The notes below the pieces were generated by a model. It made no database searches and was not told the DNA's origin. It saw only the letters and a program-made list of their open reading frames with translations. A DNA stretch of 64,000 nucleotides from an uncultured Flavobacteriaceae bacterium (GTDB lineage: Bacteria; Bacteroidota; Bacteroidia; Flavobacteriales; Flavobacteriaceae), in contig CANMLX010000003.1 in NCBI GenBank assembly GCA_947498845.1, forward strand, positions 1 to 64,000, written 5' to 3'. Positions 1-8,996 of this stretch are shown piece by piece (within the stretch, counting starts at the first letter, position 1; every line of letters begins with the position of its first letter). The position numbers and the translations under genes are program-made.

Positions 1-80
1 TATGGATCCAAAAGGTGTTTTTTTGAGCAAAAATATCATTCCTAATTAAATTCACCCACAACTTTTAAGACTGATCCTAA

Positions 81-584
81 ATGAAGTCAAAAAGTAAGAA
101 AGAAAAATTCTCCCAATTATTTGACAAGCATTATAAGAGATTGTTCAAATACGCTTTTAAAGTTCTTTCTGAAAAAGAAATGTCTGAGGAATTAGTGCAA
201 GAAACCTTCATAAAACTTTGGGATACATTTGAAAACATAAAAGGAGATGACCGCTCTATAGAATCCTATCTTATAAAAACCTTGAAAAACAAAATCATAG
301 ACCATCACCGAAAAAAACAAACTAAAAAAAAACATCTTAATCTCTACAAATTAAATACGGTATTTATTACCGCAATGGACAATCAATGGGAATTACAAAA
401 AGAAATAGAATCCATATACGCTTCTTTACCTCAAAAAACTGCTGAAATATTTAAACTTTCCAGAAATAAAGGGTTAACCTACCCTGAAATTGCATCTGTA
501 AAAAACATTTCTATTAAAACGGTAGAATCTCATATATCCAAGGCTTTGACAGTTTTTAGAAAAAAACTTCTTGACTATTTATAA
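81..584 (+). CDS. ECF RNA polymerase sigma factor (FecI-like)
   Basis: 167-residue ECF sigma factor. Region 2 lies at about residues 14-78, with the YKRLFKYAFKVL and EELVQETFIKLW blocks. Region 4 lies at about 112-163 and has a clear helix-turn-helix (LTYPEIASVKNISIKTVESHI). No extra C-terminal domain is seen. It is followed 53 bp downstream by a FecR-type anti-sigma gene and then a TonB-dependent receptor with an STN domain. This is the classical FecI-FecR-receptor surface-signalling order, so it probably directs transcription of the downstream receptor and DUF4249 genes. The ATG at 81 is the first plausible start. The 80 bases before it hold no gene I can see. Confidence 0.93.
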   Translation: MKSKSKKEKFSQLFDKHYKRLFKYAFKVLSEKEMSEELVQETFIKLWDTFENIKGDDRSIESYLIKTLKNKIIDHHRKKQTKKKHLNLYKLNTVFITAMDNQWELQKEIESIYASLPQKTAEIFKLSRNKGLTYPEIASVKNISIKTVESHISKALTVFRKKLLDYL

Positions 585-637
585 ATCAAAATAGGGTATC
601 ACTATCTGGAAAACGTCCTATAGTTAAATACACTATT

Positions 638-1612
638 ATGAAACATAAATCTGTAGAAGAAGTAGATGTCTGGGCATACGTTTCAAAAACTGCAAGTGAA
701 ACGATAAAAGCCAGAGTTGAAGATTGGATCCATTCAGATAAATTTGATGAAGAATTATTCAACTCTATTTCAAAAACCTACAAGTTAACAGAAGAAAACC
801 CACATCAAGATACTTTAAATGTTGAAATCCAAAAAGCGAGTTTCTTTGACACAACTGCCAAAAAAGGCAGAAAAAAACGTGGAGTTTTCGTCTATACAAA
901 GTATGCTGCTATTGCTATATTATTTATAGTAGTTTCAAGTATAGTCTACCAACAATTCGCTCCTAAAACCATCATTATGACTACTAATTATGGAGAGGAG
1001 AAAGAAGTAACTCTTCCTGATGGTTCAACAGTGTGGTTGAATGCGGGAAGTACAATTTCATATAAAAAAGATTTCCCCAGAACTATTCAATTGAACGGTG
1101 AAGCTTTTTTTGAAGTCGCCAAAGACAAAGCGCATCCATTTACAGTAGAAACGCCTGATCATGTAATAGTAAAAGCTTTGGGCACCAGTTTCAATGTAAA
1201 AGCTTATCCAGAAAACACCTATTTAGAAACTACACTTTTAACAGGTAAGGTGGAGATGACTTCGCAAAACTATTTTAATGAGAAAGTCATCATGCTGCCT
1301 AATGACCATATTAAAATTTTAAAAACAGATGGTATACCAATAAAAACCACAGTTAAAAACAAGACATCCGTCTTAACGTGGAGAAAAGGTAAAATTAGAT
1401 TTAAGAATATGGCATTTCGAGATATTGCTAATGATTTGAACCAGCAGTTAGATATAAAACTAGTATTTAACAATACTGTTATTGCCGCGTCTAGATTTAC
1501 AGCTGTTTTTGATAAATCAACTTCTGCAGAAGATATATTAGAGATTTTACAAGACTCTAAACACTTTACGTATCACCTAAACCCAAAAACAAATGAGTGG
1601 ATAATTGAATAA
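638..1612 (+). CDS. FecR family anti-sigma factor with DUF4974
   Basis: 324-residue single-pass inner-membrane protein. A short cytoplasmic N-terminal region (sigma-binding by analogy with FecR) precedes one membrane helix at about residues 88-108 (YAAIAILFIVVSSIVY). The periplasmic FecR domain follows at about 118-210 (VTLPDGSTVWLNAGSTI, then LNGEAFFEVAKD). A C-terminal DUF4974 domain at about 253-324 contains FKNMAFRDIANDLNQQ. In this family the periplasmic part senses the STN domain of a TonB receptor and controls the cognate ECF sigma factor. Its neighbours on both sides fit that role. Downstream, 1617-1642 can form a 7-bp stem with a 12-nt loop before the receptor gene. Confidence 0.93.
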   Translation: MKHKSVEEVDVWAYVSKTASETIKARVEDWIHSDKFDEELFNSISKTYKLTEENPHQDTLNVEIQKASFFDTTAKKGRKKRGVFVYTKYAAIAILFIVVSSIVYQQFAPKTIIMTTNYGEEKEVTLPDGSTVWLNAGSTISYKKDFPRTIQLNGEAFFEVAKDKAHPFTVETPDHVIVKALGTSFNVKAYPENTYLETTLLTGKVEMTSQNYFNEKVIMLPNDHIKILKTDGIPIKTTVKNKTSVLTWRKGKIRFKNMAFRDIANDLNQQLDIKLVFNNTVIAASRFTAVFDKSTSAEDILEILQDSKHFTYHLNPKTNEWIIE

Positions 1613-1700
1613 AAAAAGTGGGAAAATTGCCGCTATCCCACTATAACTGTCAACAAAACCAATCGCCTAAGATTAGTATTAATTAACAACGTTCAAATTT

Positions 1701-2747
1701 ATGAAAATAAAACAAAAAGCTGTTTCATTAAAACGAAAACACGTTTTAAAAAGACCTATTTTTTTAATGAAATTATCACTAACAATGTTTCTGGTGTGCT
1801 GCTTACAACTCATGGCAGCTTCCAGTTTTTCTCAAAATAAAATTAGCCTCAAATTAGATAATGCCTCATTGCAATCTATTCTTAACCAGATAGAAAATCA
1901 AACAGATTATAGCTTTGTATTTAATAATGACGACATTGATATTAAACAAAAGTTTAGTATCAATATTCTTGAAAAGGATATCGTATCTACCATGAATACA
2001 TTGTTTAAAACTACGGATATCACATATAAATTTAGAAAAAAACTCATAGTTCTTTCTCATCAAAAGCGCTCAAATAAAACGCATACCATACATGGAACGG
2101 TTAGAGATGCAGCAACAGGAGAAACCTTAATAGGCGCTAATATTATTGTGGTTAATAAGAATAAAGGCGCTATAACCAATACCTATGGATTTTATTCCTT
2201 AACACTTCCAGAAGGCAACTATACACTTCAAATTTCCTATCTAGGATATGCCTTAAAAGAGATTGTTATTACATTAAAAACCAATTTAAATAAGGATTTC
2301 GAACTGCAGCCCGTTTTAAATGCTTTAGGTGAAGTTGTAGTGACTTCAACAGTTAAAAATAAAAGTCAGGTGCGTAATGTACTATCTGGTGTAAATAATT
2401 TGACTGCAACCGATATTAAGAACTTGCCTTCATTTTTTGGAGAGCCAGATATCACCAGAGCGGTACTAACACAACCAGGTGTTTCTTCTGTAGGAGAAGG
2501 AACAGCAGGCTTTAATATACGTGGCGGAAATATAGACCAGAATCTAGTACTATTAGATGAAGCACCAATGTATATTTCTTCTCATTTATGGGGATTATTT
2601 TCTGTAGTAAATGCAGACGCTATAAAGGGCATGACCCTGTATAAAGGCGGTATTCCTGCGAGATATGGAGGAAGAGCTTCTTTTCAGTGTTGGATATTCG
2701 CCAAAAGGAAGGTAACACTAAAGAATTTAAAGGCGAAGGCGGCTTAG
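1701..2747 (+). CDS. TonB-dependent receptor, N-terminal part (frameshifted gene)
   Basis: N-terminal part of a transducer-type outer-membrane receptor. It has a signal peptide (about residues 24-45), an STN domain (about 50-118) that would contact FecR, a CarboxypepD_reg-like domain (about 129-205, HGTVRDAATGETLIGANI), and a plug domain (about 220-325, with NIRGGNIDQNLVLLDEAP). Homology-like sequence stops at GGIPARYGGRAS near base 2681. The last ~22 residues are out-of-frame readthrough. The barrel continues in another frame from about 2684, where the conserved SVLDIRQKEGN is found. The T run at 2681-2684 is the likely indel site: one T lost, or two gained. Either a real pseudogene or a sequencing error. 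Confidence 0.85.
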   Translation: MKIKQKAVSLKRKHVLKRPIFLMKLSLTMFLVCCLQLMAASSFSQNKISLKLDNASLQSILNQIENQTDYSFVFNNDDIDIKQKFSINILEKDIVSTMNTLFKTTDITYKFRKKLIVLSHQKRSNKTHTIHGTVRDAATGETLIGANIIVVNKNKGAITNTYGFYSLTLPEGNYTLQISYLGYALKEIVITLKTNLNKDFELQPVLNALGEVVVTSTVKNKSQVRNVLSGVNNLTATDIKNLPSFFGEPDITRAVLTQPGVSSVGEGTAGFNIRGGNIDQNLVLLDEAPMYISSHLWGLFSVVNADAIKGMTLYKGGIPARYGGRASFQCWIFAKRKVTLKNLKAKAA

Positions 2748-4426
2748 GAACATTATTCTCCAGAATTACTTTGGAAGGACCTATAGTAAAAGAAAACCTC
2801 AACTTTTTGGTATCAGGGCGTAGGTCGTATTTTGATATTTTTTTCCCGTTAATAGGAGGCGAATTGGAAGGCACAAAATTGTCCTTCTATGATTTAAACA
2901 CCAAACTAACATGGCAAATCAATGAAACTAATAAACTATATGTTTCAGGCTATTTTGGAGCAGATGCCATGAAACTAGAAGAAAGTACTGAGGAAGAAGC
3001 AGATAGCTCTGATGGCGCAAGTGGCTCTATTGATTTTAGATGGAAAAATGCCACTACCACTATTAGATGGAACCACCTTTTTAATCATAAATTGTTCATG
3101 AACCTATCTGGTATTTATAGTAGCTACAACTATAATTTCGTTTCCCAAAATGATAATGGAGGCATTATTCCTAGCGGACAAACATTTAAGTGGGGATCGG
3201 GTGTACAAAACTGGATTATAAAACCAGATTTTACGTATTATCCAGATCCAAATACTACTATGAGATTTGGAATAAATGGCACTTTATATCAATTTAATCC
3301 AGCCGAATTATCAAATGCAAATACTAATTTCACCCTAGAAGACTTAGATAAAGACAAAGGTCTTGAAATTTCACCCTACTATGAAATAGAGAAAACATGG
3401 CATCAATTTTCTATGAATTTAGGACTTCGGTATTCATGGTTTGGTAATATAGGCCCTAATTCGGTGGCTATGTATAATCCAGATTTTCCATCAACGGTCA
3501 ATACCATTACAAGTATAAAAGACTATAAAAAAGGGGAACTTATTAAAAGCTATTCTGGGTTTGAACCACGTTTGTCCTTAAAATATAACATTAATGATAG
3601 AAAGGCTATAAAACTAGGTTATAATAGAAACTTTCAGTACATACACCTTATGTCTAACACAGCAGCTGCCTTACCTTTTGATATTTGGAAACCATCAGGA
3701 ATTCATATTAAACCATTAGAAGTCAACCAGATTTCAGTAGGCTATGCTTACGATATAGAAGATGGTATCTATAATTTTTTGGTTGAAGCGTATTACAAAA
3801 CCTTTACCAACTTTGTAGAATATAAAGAGGGTGCCGATTTATTTATAAACGAACATCTGGAAACACAACTACTACCTGCAAATGGGTATGCTTATGGTTT
3901 AGAAATAGGCGCTTATAAAAACAAAGGGAAGCTTACGGGTAATTTCAACTATACTTATTCTGTTTCCAAGCGAAAAACAACTAGTAAACTCAACCAAGAG
4001 AATATAAATAATGGCGATTATTACCCGTCTAATTATGATAGGCCTCACCTGTTAAACATTATAGCTAATTATGATTTAGGTGAAAAATGGGATGCAGGGT
4101 TATTTTTTACCTACCAAACGGGAAGACCTACCACGGTACCTACTGGACGTTTATCTTTTGATGGAAATCCATATTTAACCTACTCCAATAGAAACGCACA
4201 TAGAGTGCCAGACACGCATAGACTAGATATTTCGTTTACATACACACCAAAGGGAAATCCTGAAACGCGTTGGCAAAGTAGTTGGAATTTTGGAGTATAT
4301 AATGTGTATGGAAATAAGAATGCATTTTCTGTGTTTTCAACCTTTCATAATGACCAGTTAAAAACCTTCGAGTTTTCAGTATTTGGAGCCCCTGTACCCT
4401 TTGTAACCTACAACTTTAAATTTTAA
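2687..4426 (+). CDS. TonB-dependent receptor, C-terminal barrel part (frameshifted gene)
   Basis: 579 residues forming the rest of the receptor that begins at 1701. It opens with VLDIRQKEGNTKEF, the block that normally follows YGGR.SS in these receptors, so GTG 2687 is not a real initiation codon. The remainder shows alternating aromatic beta-strand sequence (for example WQINETNKLYVSGYFGAD and HRLDISFTYTPKGNPETRW) and ends with an outer-membrane C-terminal strand terminating in Phe (FVTYNFKF). Fused with the upstream part the protein would be about 905 residues, normal for an STN-containing receptor. Substrate unknown. DUF4249-paired receptors are common in Bacteroidota and their ligands are mostly undefined. 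Confidence 0.85.
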   Translation: MLDIRQKEGNTKEFKGEGGLGTLFSRITLEGPIVKENLNFLVSGRRSYFDIFFPLIGGELEGTKLSFYDLNTKLTWQINETNKLYVSGYFGADAMKLEESTEEEADSSDGASGSIDFRWKNATTTIRWNHLFNHKLFMNLSGIYSSYNYNFVSQNDNGGIIPSGQTFKWGSGVQNWIIKPDFTYYPDPNTTMRFGINGTLYQFNPAELSNANTNFTLEDLDKDKGLEISPYYEIEKTWHQFSMNLGLRYSWFGNIGPNSVAMYNPDFPSTVNTITSIKDYKKGELIKSYSGFEPRLSLKYNINDRKAIKLGYNRNFQYIHLMSNTAAALPFDIWKPSGIHIKPLEVNQISVGYAYDIEDGIYNFLVEAYYKTFTNFVEYKEGADLFINEHLETQLLPANGYAYGLEIGAYKNKGKLTGNFNYTYSVSKRKTTSKLNQENINNGDYYPSNYDRPHLLNIIANYDLGEKWDAGLFFTYQTGRPTTVPTGRLSFDGNPYLTYSNRNAHRVPDTHRLDISFTYTPKGNPETRWQSSWNFGVYNVYGNKNAFSVFSTFHNDQLKTFEFSVFGAPVPFVTYNFKF

Positions 4427-4433
4427 TTTTAAG

Positions 4434-5270
4434 ATGAAATTAATTAAAAATATAGCACTAATTGCACTTCTAACAACTTTGGTAAATTGTGTAAAAGAAG
4501 TACCTAACGCATCAAATTATGAACCCCAGGTATTTATTTCGGGATTTCTTTTAAATGGAAGTAATTACATAAACGTGAAGATACAGAACACCGTTCCTGT
4601 AGACGTTACAACATCAGAATATATACAGAATGCACGAATAACTGTTTACACTAAAAACCCTGATGGAGATACTGTTCTATTGACAGATGATTTCAATTAT
4701 AACAATGACATCTACCAAAGTGTAGATGAAGTTATTGGTATTGTTGGAAATATTTATTGGGCTGAAATAGTATTGGAAGATGGTACCCTATACAAATCTA
4801 ACGAAGAACTTCTAAAAGAAGAAATAGTGATAAGAGATATAGAAATTACCAAGGACTATAATCGCGTTATATTTTCAGATCCTGGTGATGAGATCAACTT
4901 TTATTTAATCAATTATCGTTTTTATAAAAACAGCACATTAGCATTAGAGGTTAATAACCTTACCAATGATGTCCTTTTTAATGGAAATAGCAATGCTACT
5001 TTTGATTCGACTGAGTTTTTTATTGACAATCCAGATGAAGTACATGTTACCATTGCCAATTTAAATTATAATACTTACCAGTTTTACTTTAATCAATTTG
5101 AGCAATTGGAAAGCCAAATCACTAACTCAGGAAGTGAAAGTGATCCTGGACAATTATTTTGGCCGCCACCAGCGAACTTAACAGGCAATATTACTAACAC
5201 ATCAAACAATAATAGAGCACTTGGTTTTTTTGGAGTGCAAAGCACCTCACAATTAATCAAAAATTTTTAA
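4434..5270 (+). CDS. DUF4249 family lipoprotein
   Basis: 278-residue predicted outer-membrane lipoprotein. The signal peptide ends in a lipobox TLVNC (Cys19). The mature part has the DUF4249 pattern near its start: FISGFLLNGSNYINVKIQNTVPV, followed by ARITVYTKNPDGDTVLLTDD. It begins 7 bp after the receptor stop and is clearly co-transcribed. DUF4249 proteins accompany TonB receptors much as SusD accompanies SusC, but a biochemical role is not established to my knowledge. If the receptor frameshift is real, this gene is an orphan partner. Confidence 0.85.
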   Translation: MKLIKNIALIALLTTLVNCVKEVPNASNYEPQVFISGFLLNGSNYINVKIQNTVPVDVTTSEYIQNARITVYTKNPDGDTVLLTDDFNYNNDIYQSVDEVIGIVGNIYWAEIVLEDGTLYKSNEELLKEEIVIRDIEITKDYNRVIFSDPGDEINFYLINYRFYKNSTLALEVNNLTNDVLFNGNSNATFDSTEFFIDNPDEVHVTIANLNYNTYQFYFNQFEQLESQITNSGSESDPGQLFWPPPANLTGNITNTSNNNRALGFFGVQSTSQLIKNF

Positions 5271-5420
5271 TAGTAATTAAATGATCTGGCTAATGTGTTG
5301 CTATTGTAAAACAATCCAATGCTTTAACAATCAACACCATACAAATAGACAAGCATTGTGTTTGTAACAAACATGATGTTGCAATCGTCGATTTAATAAC
5401 AATCAAAAAACAATAACACT

Positions 5421-6122
5421 ATGTATTCAAACAAAAAACTAGGAAGAATAGCTGGTATAATTTTTTTAATTCTAGCAGTCACAGGAATTTTTGCAGAATT
5501 TTTTGTAAGACAAAAATTATATGTCCCAGGAGACTTGACAGCAACTTACACAAACATTACAGAAAATCAATGGTTGTTTCGTTTGGGTTTTGTTAGTGAC
5601 TTGATTATGTCTACTTCTTTTTTCTTTTACGTATTTATCATGTACACTGTGTTTAAGAAAGTTAATAAGAATTTATCTGTATTAATGCTGCTTTTAACGG
5701 CTATATCTGTGGCCATGTTTTGTCAAAATGCTTTAAACCAATTTGCAGGTTTAAAACTGTTGACTACAGATTATTACGTAGGGGCACTAAACTATGAGCA
5801 ACTGCAGAGTTTATCAATATTTTTCTTAAATATTCATACTGATGGTTATTTTGTAAATCAAATATTTTATGGACTATATATGTATCCGCTTGGTTATATG
5901 ATTTTTAAAACGGGGTTAGCTCCAAAAATCATTGGGGCCTTCCTAATGCTTGGAGCTATTGTGGATATAATAGGCTTTATGGTTTATTTCTTGTATCCAA
6001 ATAATCAGTCTGTGCTTTTACAAAATATTACAATCCCTGCTGATATTGGTGAAATATCACTTTGTTTATGGTTAGTAGCTATGGGATTAAAAGGTTATGA
6101 CAAATTAAAAACTACTACATAA
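5421..6122 (+). CDS. DUF4386 family membrane protein
   Basis: 233-residue integral membrane protein with about six hydrophobic helices. It begins RIAGIIFLILAVTGIFAE, a typical DUF4386 opening, and continues through FRLGFVSDLIMSTSFFFYVFIMYTVFK and YPLGYMIFKTGLAPKIIGAFLMLG. Function unknown. It stands alone, 150 bp after the DUF4249 gene. The intergenic stretch contains several CAAT/TTGT-rich segments but no clear promoter match. No catalytic residues can be assigned. Confidence 0.8.
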   Translation: MYSNKKLGRIAGIIFLILAVTGIFAEFFVRQKLYVPGDLTATYTNITENQWLFRLGFVSDLIMSTSFFFYVFIMYTVFKKVNKNLSVLMLLLTAISVAMFCQNALNQFAGLKLLTTDYYVGALNYEQLQSLSIFFLNIHTDGYFVNQIFYGLYMYPLGYMIFKTGLAPKIIGAFLMLGAIVDIIGFMVYFLYPNNQSVLLQNITIPADIGEISLCLWLVAMGLKGYDKLKTTT

Positions 6123-6210
6123 TTTGCTATTGATTTAAATAAAAAGACCAACCGCAAAATAATTGATACATCAATGGTTTTGTTACTTTTAAATAACTAA
6201 TGTAAGGAAT

Positions 6211-6951
6211 ATGAATTGTAAAAATTGTGGTAACGAATTTGAAGGGAATTTTTGTAACTTTTGTGGTCAAAGCTCAAAAGTTACAAAAATAAATTTGGAT
6301 AGCTTTTTTAAAGAAGTTTCTTTTAGTGTTTTTCAAATTAATCGTGGTCTTTTCTATACATTTAAAGAGCTGTTAGTAAGACCCGGATATACTGTAAAAG
6401 ATTTTTTAGCAGGAAAGAGAAAAAATCATTTTAAACCTGTTCATTATGCGCTAACCCTTTCCACTTTATATTTTATTATTTCATATCTTTTTGGAGAAAA
6501 CACTTGGATGAACGAAACAATAATTGGAATTTCTGAGGGTACTAAAGATTTTGGAAACGGCATAAAACTACCATCAATACTAACTTGGTTTTCAGAACAT
6601 TTTGCCTATGCAACCCTATTTCTTCTTCCAATTTTTTCATTTACTTCTTATCTATCATTTTTAAGATTTAAAACAAACTACCTTGAACATATAGTACTTA
6701 ATTCTTACATTATAGGGCAACAAGCATTTATTTACACGATTTTTGTTCCACTAAAAAAAGGGATTAATAGTGAATTTATAGGGTTGATTCCTATTATTAT
6801 ATCCATAGCTTATGCTTTCTGGATGTTTTGGCAGTTTTTTGACAAAGGGAGTCGAATTAAAAACATGCTTCGCTCTGTATTAACTTACATACTTTACTTT
6901 ATATTCTGTTTAATACTTTTGTTTATGTTATTAATAATTCAAAAAAATTGA
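6211..6951 (+). CDS. DUF3667 family zinc-ribbon membrane protein
   Basis: 246 residues. The N-terminus is a zinc ribbon with Cys3-x2-Cys6 and Cys15-x2-Cys18 (NCKNCGNEF...NFCNFCGQ). A DUF3667 segment follows (FSVFQINRGLFYTFKELLVRPGYTVKDFLAGKRKNHFKP), then about five transmembrane helices to the C-terminus. The family is widespread in flavobacteria and has no assigned function. Spaced 88 bp from the preceding gene and 151 bp from the sulfatase, so probably monocistronic. Confidence 0.83.
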   Translation: MNCKNCGNEFEGNFCNFCGQSSKVTKINLDSFFKEVSFSVFQINRGLFYTFKELLVRPGYTVKDFLAGKRKNHFKPVHYALTLSTLYFIISYLFGENTWMNETIIGISEGTKDFGNGIKLPSILTWFSEHFAYATLFLLPIFSFTSYLSFLRFKTNYLEHIVLNSYIIGQQAFIYTIFVPLKKGINSEFIGLIPIIISIAYAFWMFWQFFDKGSRIKNMLRSVLTYILYFIFCLILLFMLLIIQKN

Positions 6952-7059
6952 TTTAATAAATAATTAACATATCAATTGTTTATTACTTGAATCACAAATT
7001 CTTGTAACAAAAAACCTTTCCTCCTATACTTACCAGAACCTTACATAAAATCTAAATCT

Positions 7060-7067
7060 TATCTTTG
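7060..7067 (+). promoter_or_regulatory. Candidate -7 promoter element for the first sulfatase gene
   Basis: TATCTTTG matches the Bacteroidota -7 consensus TAnnTTTG exactly and lies 36 bp before the ATG at 7103. A convincing -33 TTTG is not visible at the expected distance, so this is a candidate only. Confidence 0.4.
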
Positions 7068-7102
7068 AACGACTTCAATTATTTTAGACGAACTAAAAAA
7101 CT

Positions 7103-8971
7103 ATGATTAAGCAGTTTTTCTTTATTCAACTAATTATATTAACATTTATAAATTTTGGCTGTAAAACAAAAACCTTAAATAATGCTCAACTACCTAAGCC
7201 TAATATTGTTTGGATTACTTCCGAAGATAACTCTAAACACTACATGAAATTATTTGATGCACATGGGATAGAAACGCCAAACATTAAAGAATTAGCAGAT
7301 AATGGTTTAATATTTACACATGCCTTTTCTAATACTCCCGTTTGCAGTGCTGCTAGATCTACATTAATTTCTGGCTGTTACGGTCCTCGATTAGCCTCTC
7401 ACTATCACAGAAAAATTAAACAAGTACCAATGCCCGATGGATTAGAAATGTTTCCTGTTTATTTACGTCGTGCTGGGTATTATACAACTAATAATCACAA
7501 AGAGGATTATAACATCATAAAATCGGATAGTACTTGGGATGATTCATCAAAAAAAGCATCATGGAAAAACAGACAGCCAAAACAGCCTTTTTTTCATGTA
7601 TACAACATCCACACAACACACGAAAGCAGTCTTCATTTTACAAAAGAAGACATAAAAAAAGCAACAACTACTAATCAAGAAACTGTATTTGTACAACCAA
7701 ATCATCCTCAAACCAATTTATTTAAATATTCAGTAGCACGATATCATGATAAAATCCAGAAAATGGATGAAGAAGCAGGCACTGTAATTAACGAATTAAA
7801 AAAAGAAGGGTTATTAGATAATACGTTTATTTTTTATTTCGGGGACCATGGCGGTATTCTCCCTGGCAGTAAAGGGTATATTAACGAAACGGGAGTTCAT
7901 GTTCCTCTTATTGTTTATATTCCGCCTAAATACAAACATTTAATTCATGCACAACCTAGATCGAAAATAGATGGATTTGTTAGTTTTATAGATTTTGGAG
8001 CTACCGTTTTAAACCTTGCTGGAATAAATATTCCTGAGAAAATGGATGGTAAACCCTTTTTAGGAAAAGGAATTACTGCAGAAATATTAGACGAACGAGA
8101 TGAAACCTTTAGTTATGCCGATCGCTTTGATGAGAAATATGATATGGTTCGCGCCATTAGAAAAGGAAAATATAAATACATAAGACACTACCAACCTTTT
8201 AATTTTGATGGTTTAATGAATAACTATCGTTATAAACAATTAGGGTATCAAGAATGGAAAATGTTATTTGAGGCAAAAAAACTTAACACTATTCAATCTC
8301 GCTTTTTTCAACCCAAACCCCCAGAAGCTTTATATAATGTAGAGAATGACCCTTTTGAAACTAAAAATTTAGCAAATCTACCAGAATACAAAGCTATTTT
8401 AAAAACTTTAAGAGCTAAACTTAGTGACAAAGTTCTAAACATGCCAGATCTATCATTCTATCCTGAGTTTTATCTTATTAATAATGCTTGTGATAATCCA
8501 GTTAAGTTTGGTCAAGATCACAAAAAGAACATTAAAAAATATGTCGAAATATCTAATTTAAGTTTAAATACTTTTGAGGATGTAAAAGATCAAATTGAAA
8601 CTAGCCTAAATTCTACTGACCCTCTGGAACGTTATTGGGCATTAATTGTTTGCAGTAGTTTTGGTAAATTGGCTAAAAAATTAGTCCCTATTGTTAAAAC
8701 AATAGCCTACAATGACTCTGAACTAATTAATAAAGTTCGTGCGGCAGAATTTTTAGGAATTACAAAAGCATTAAACCCAGTAAAAATAATAACAGATGCT
8801 CTTTACAACTCCAAAGATAATACTGAAGCGTTATTAATAATGAACTCAATTGTATTATTACAAGATGGGGAAACCAACTATAAATTCAATATAAAAAAAT
8901 CAAAGCTTCATGAAAATGTGAACAAACAAAAATTTATAGCATGGCGTCTTGAATATTTAAATAAAGAATAA
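7103..8971 (+). CDS. Sulfatase (formylglycine-dependent, lipoprotein)
   Basis: 622-residue family S1 sulfatase. A lipoprotein signal peptide ends at NFGC (Cys20). The maturation motif is C81-S-A-A-R85 (PVCSAARSTLISG); Cys81 would be converted to formylglycine, and Ala replaces the more usual Pro. Metal ligands are visible in WITSEDN (about 38-43) and FYFGDHGG (about 245-252). Residues beyond about 480 form a helical, HEAT-like tail not needed for catalysis. Lipidation suggests action at the cell surface or in the periplasm on sulfated glycans, probably algal. A second sulfatase follows after 25 bp, implying co-transcription. Confidence 0.9.
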   Translation: MIKQFFFIQLIILTFINFGCKTKTLNNAQLPKPNIVWITSEDNSKHYMKLFDAHGIETPNIKELADNGLIFTHAFSNTPVCSAARSTLISGCYGPRLASHYHRKIKQVPMPDGLEMFPVYLRRAGYYTTNNHKEDYNIIKSDSTWDDSSKKASWKNRQPKQPFFHVYNIHTTHESSLHFTKEDIKKATTTNQETVFVQPNHPQTNLFKYSVARYHDKIQKMDEEAGTVINELKKEGLLDNTFIFYFGDHGGILPGSKGYINETGVHVPLIVYIPPKYKHLIHAQPRSKIDGFVSFIDFGATVLNLAGINIPEKMDGKPFLGKGITAEILDERDETFSYADRFDEKYDMVRAIRKGKYKYIRHYQPFNFDGLMNNYRYKQLGYQEWKMLFEAKKLNTIQSRFFQPKPPEALYNVENDPFETKNLANLPEYKAILKTLRAKLSDKVLNMPDLSFYPEFYLINNACDNPVKFGQDHKKNIKKYVEISNLSLNTFEDVKDQIETSLNSTDPLERYWALIVCSSFGKLAKKLVPIVKTIAYNDSELINKVRAAEFLGITKALNPVKIITDALYNSKDNTEALLIMNSIVLLQDGETNYKFNIKKSKLHENVNKQKFIAWRLEYLNKE

Positions 8972-8996
8972 AATAATTTAAAAACTATCCCTTAAA

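Noticed and set aside
1270..1473. Antisense open frame inside fecR and many similar antisense frames across the window
   Set aside because: They lie fully inside well-supported genes, have no family features, and reflect codon composition of the sense gene.
2673..2700. Programmed ribosomal frameshifting in the TonB receptor
   Set aside because: No classical slippery heptamer with downstream structure is visible, and this receptor family is not known to use frameshifting. Mutation or sequencing error is simpler.
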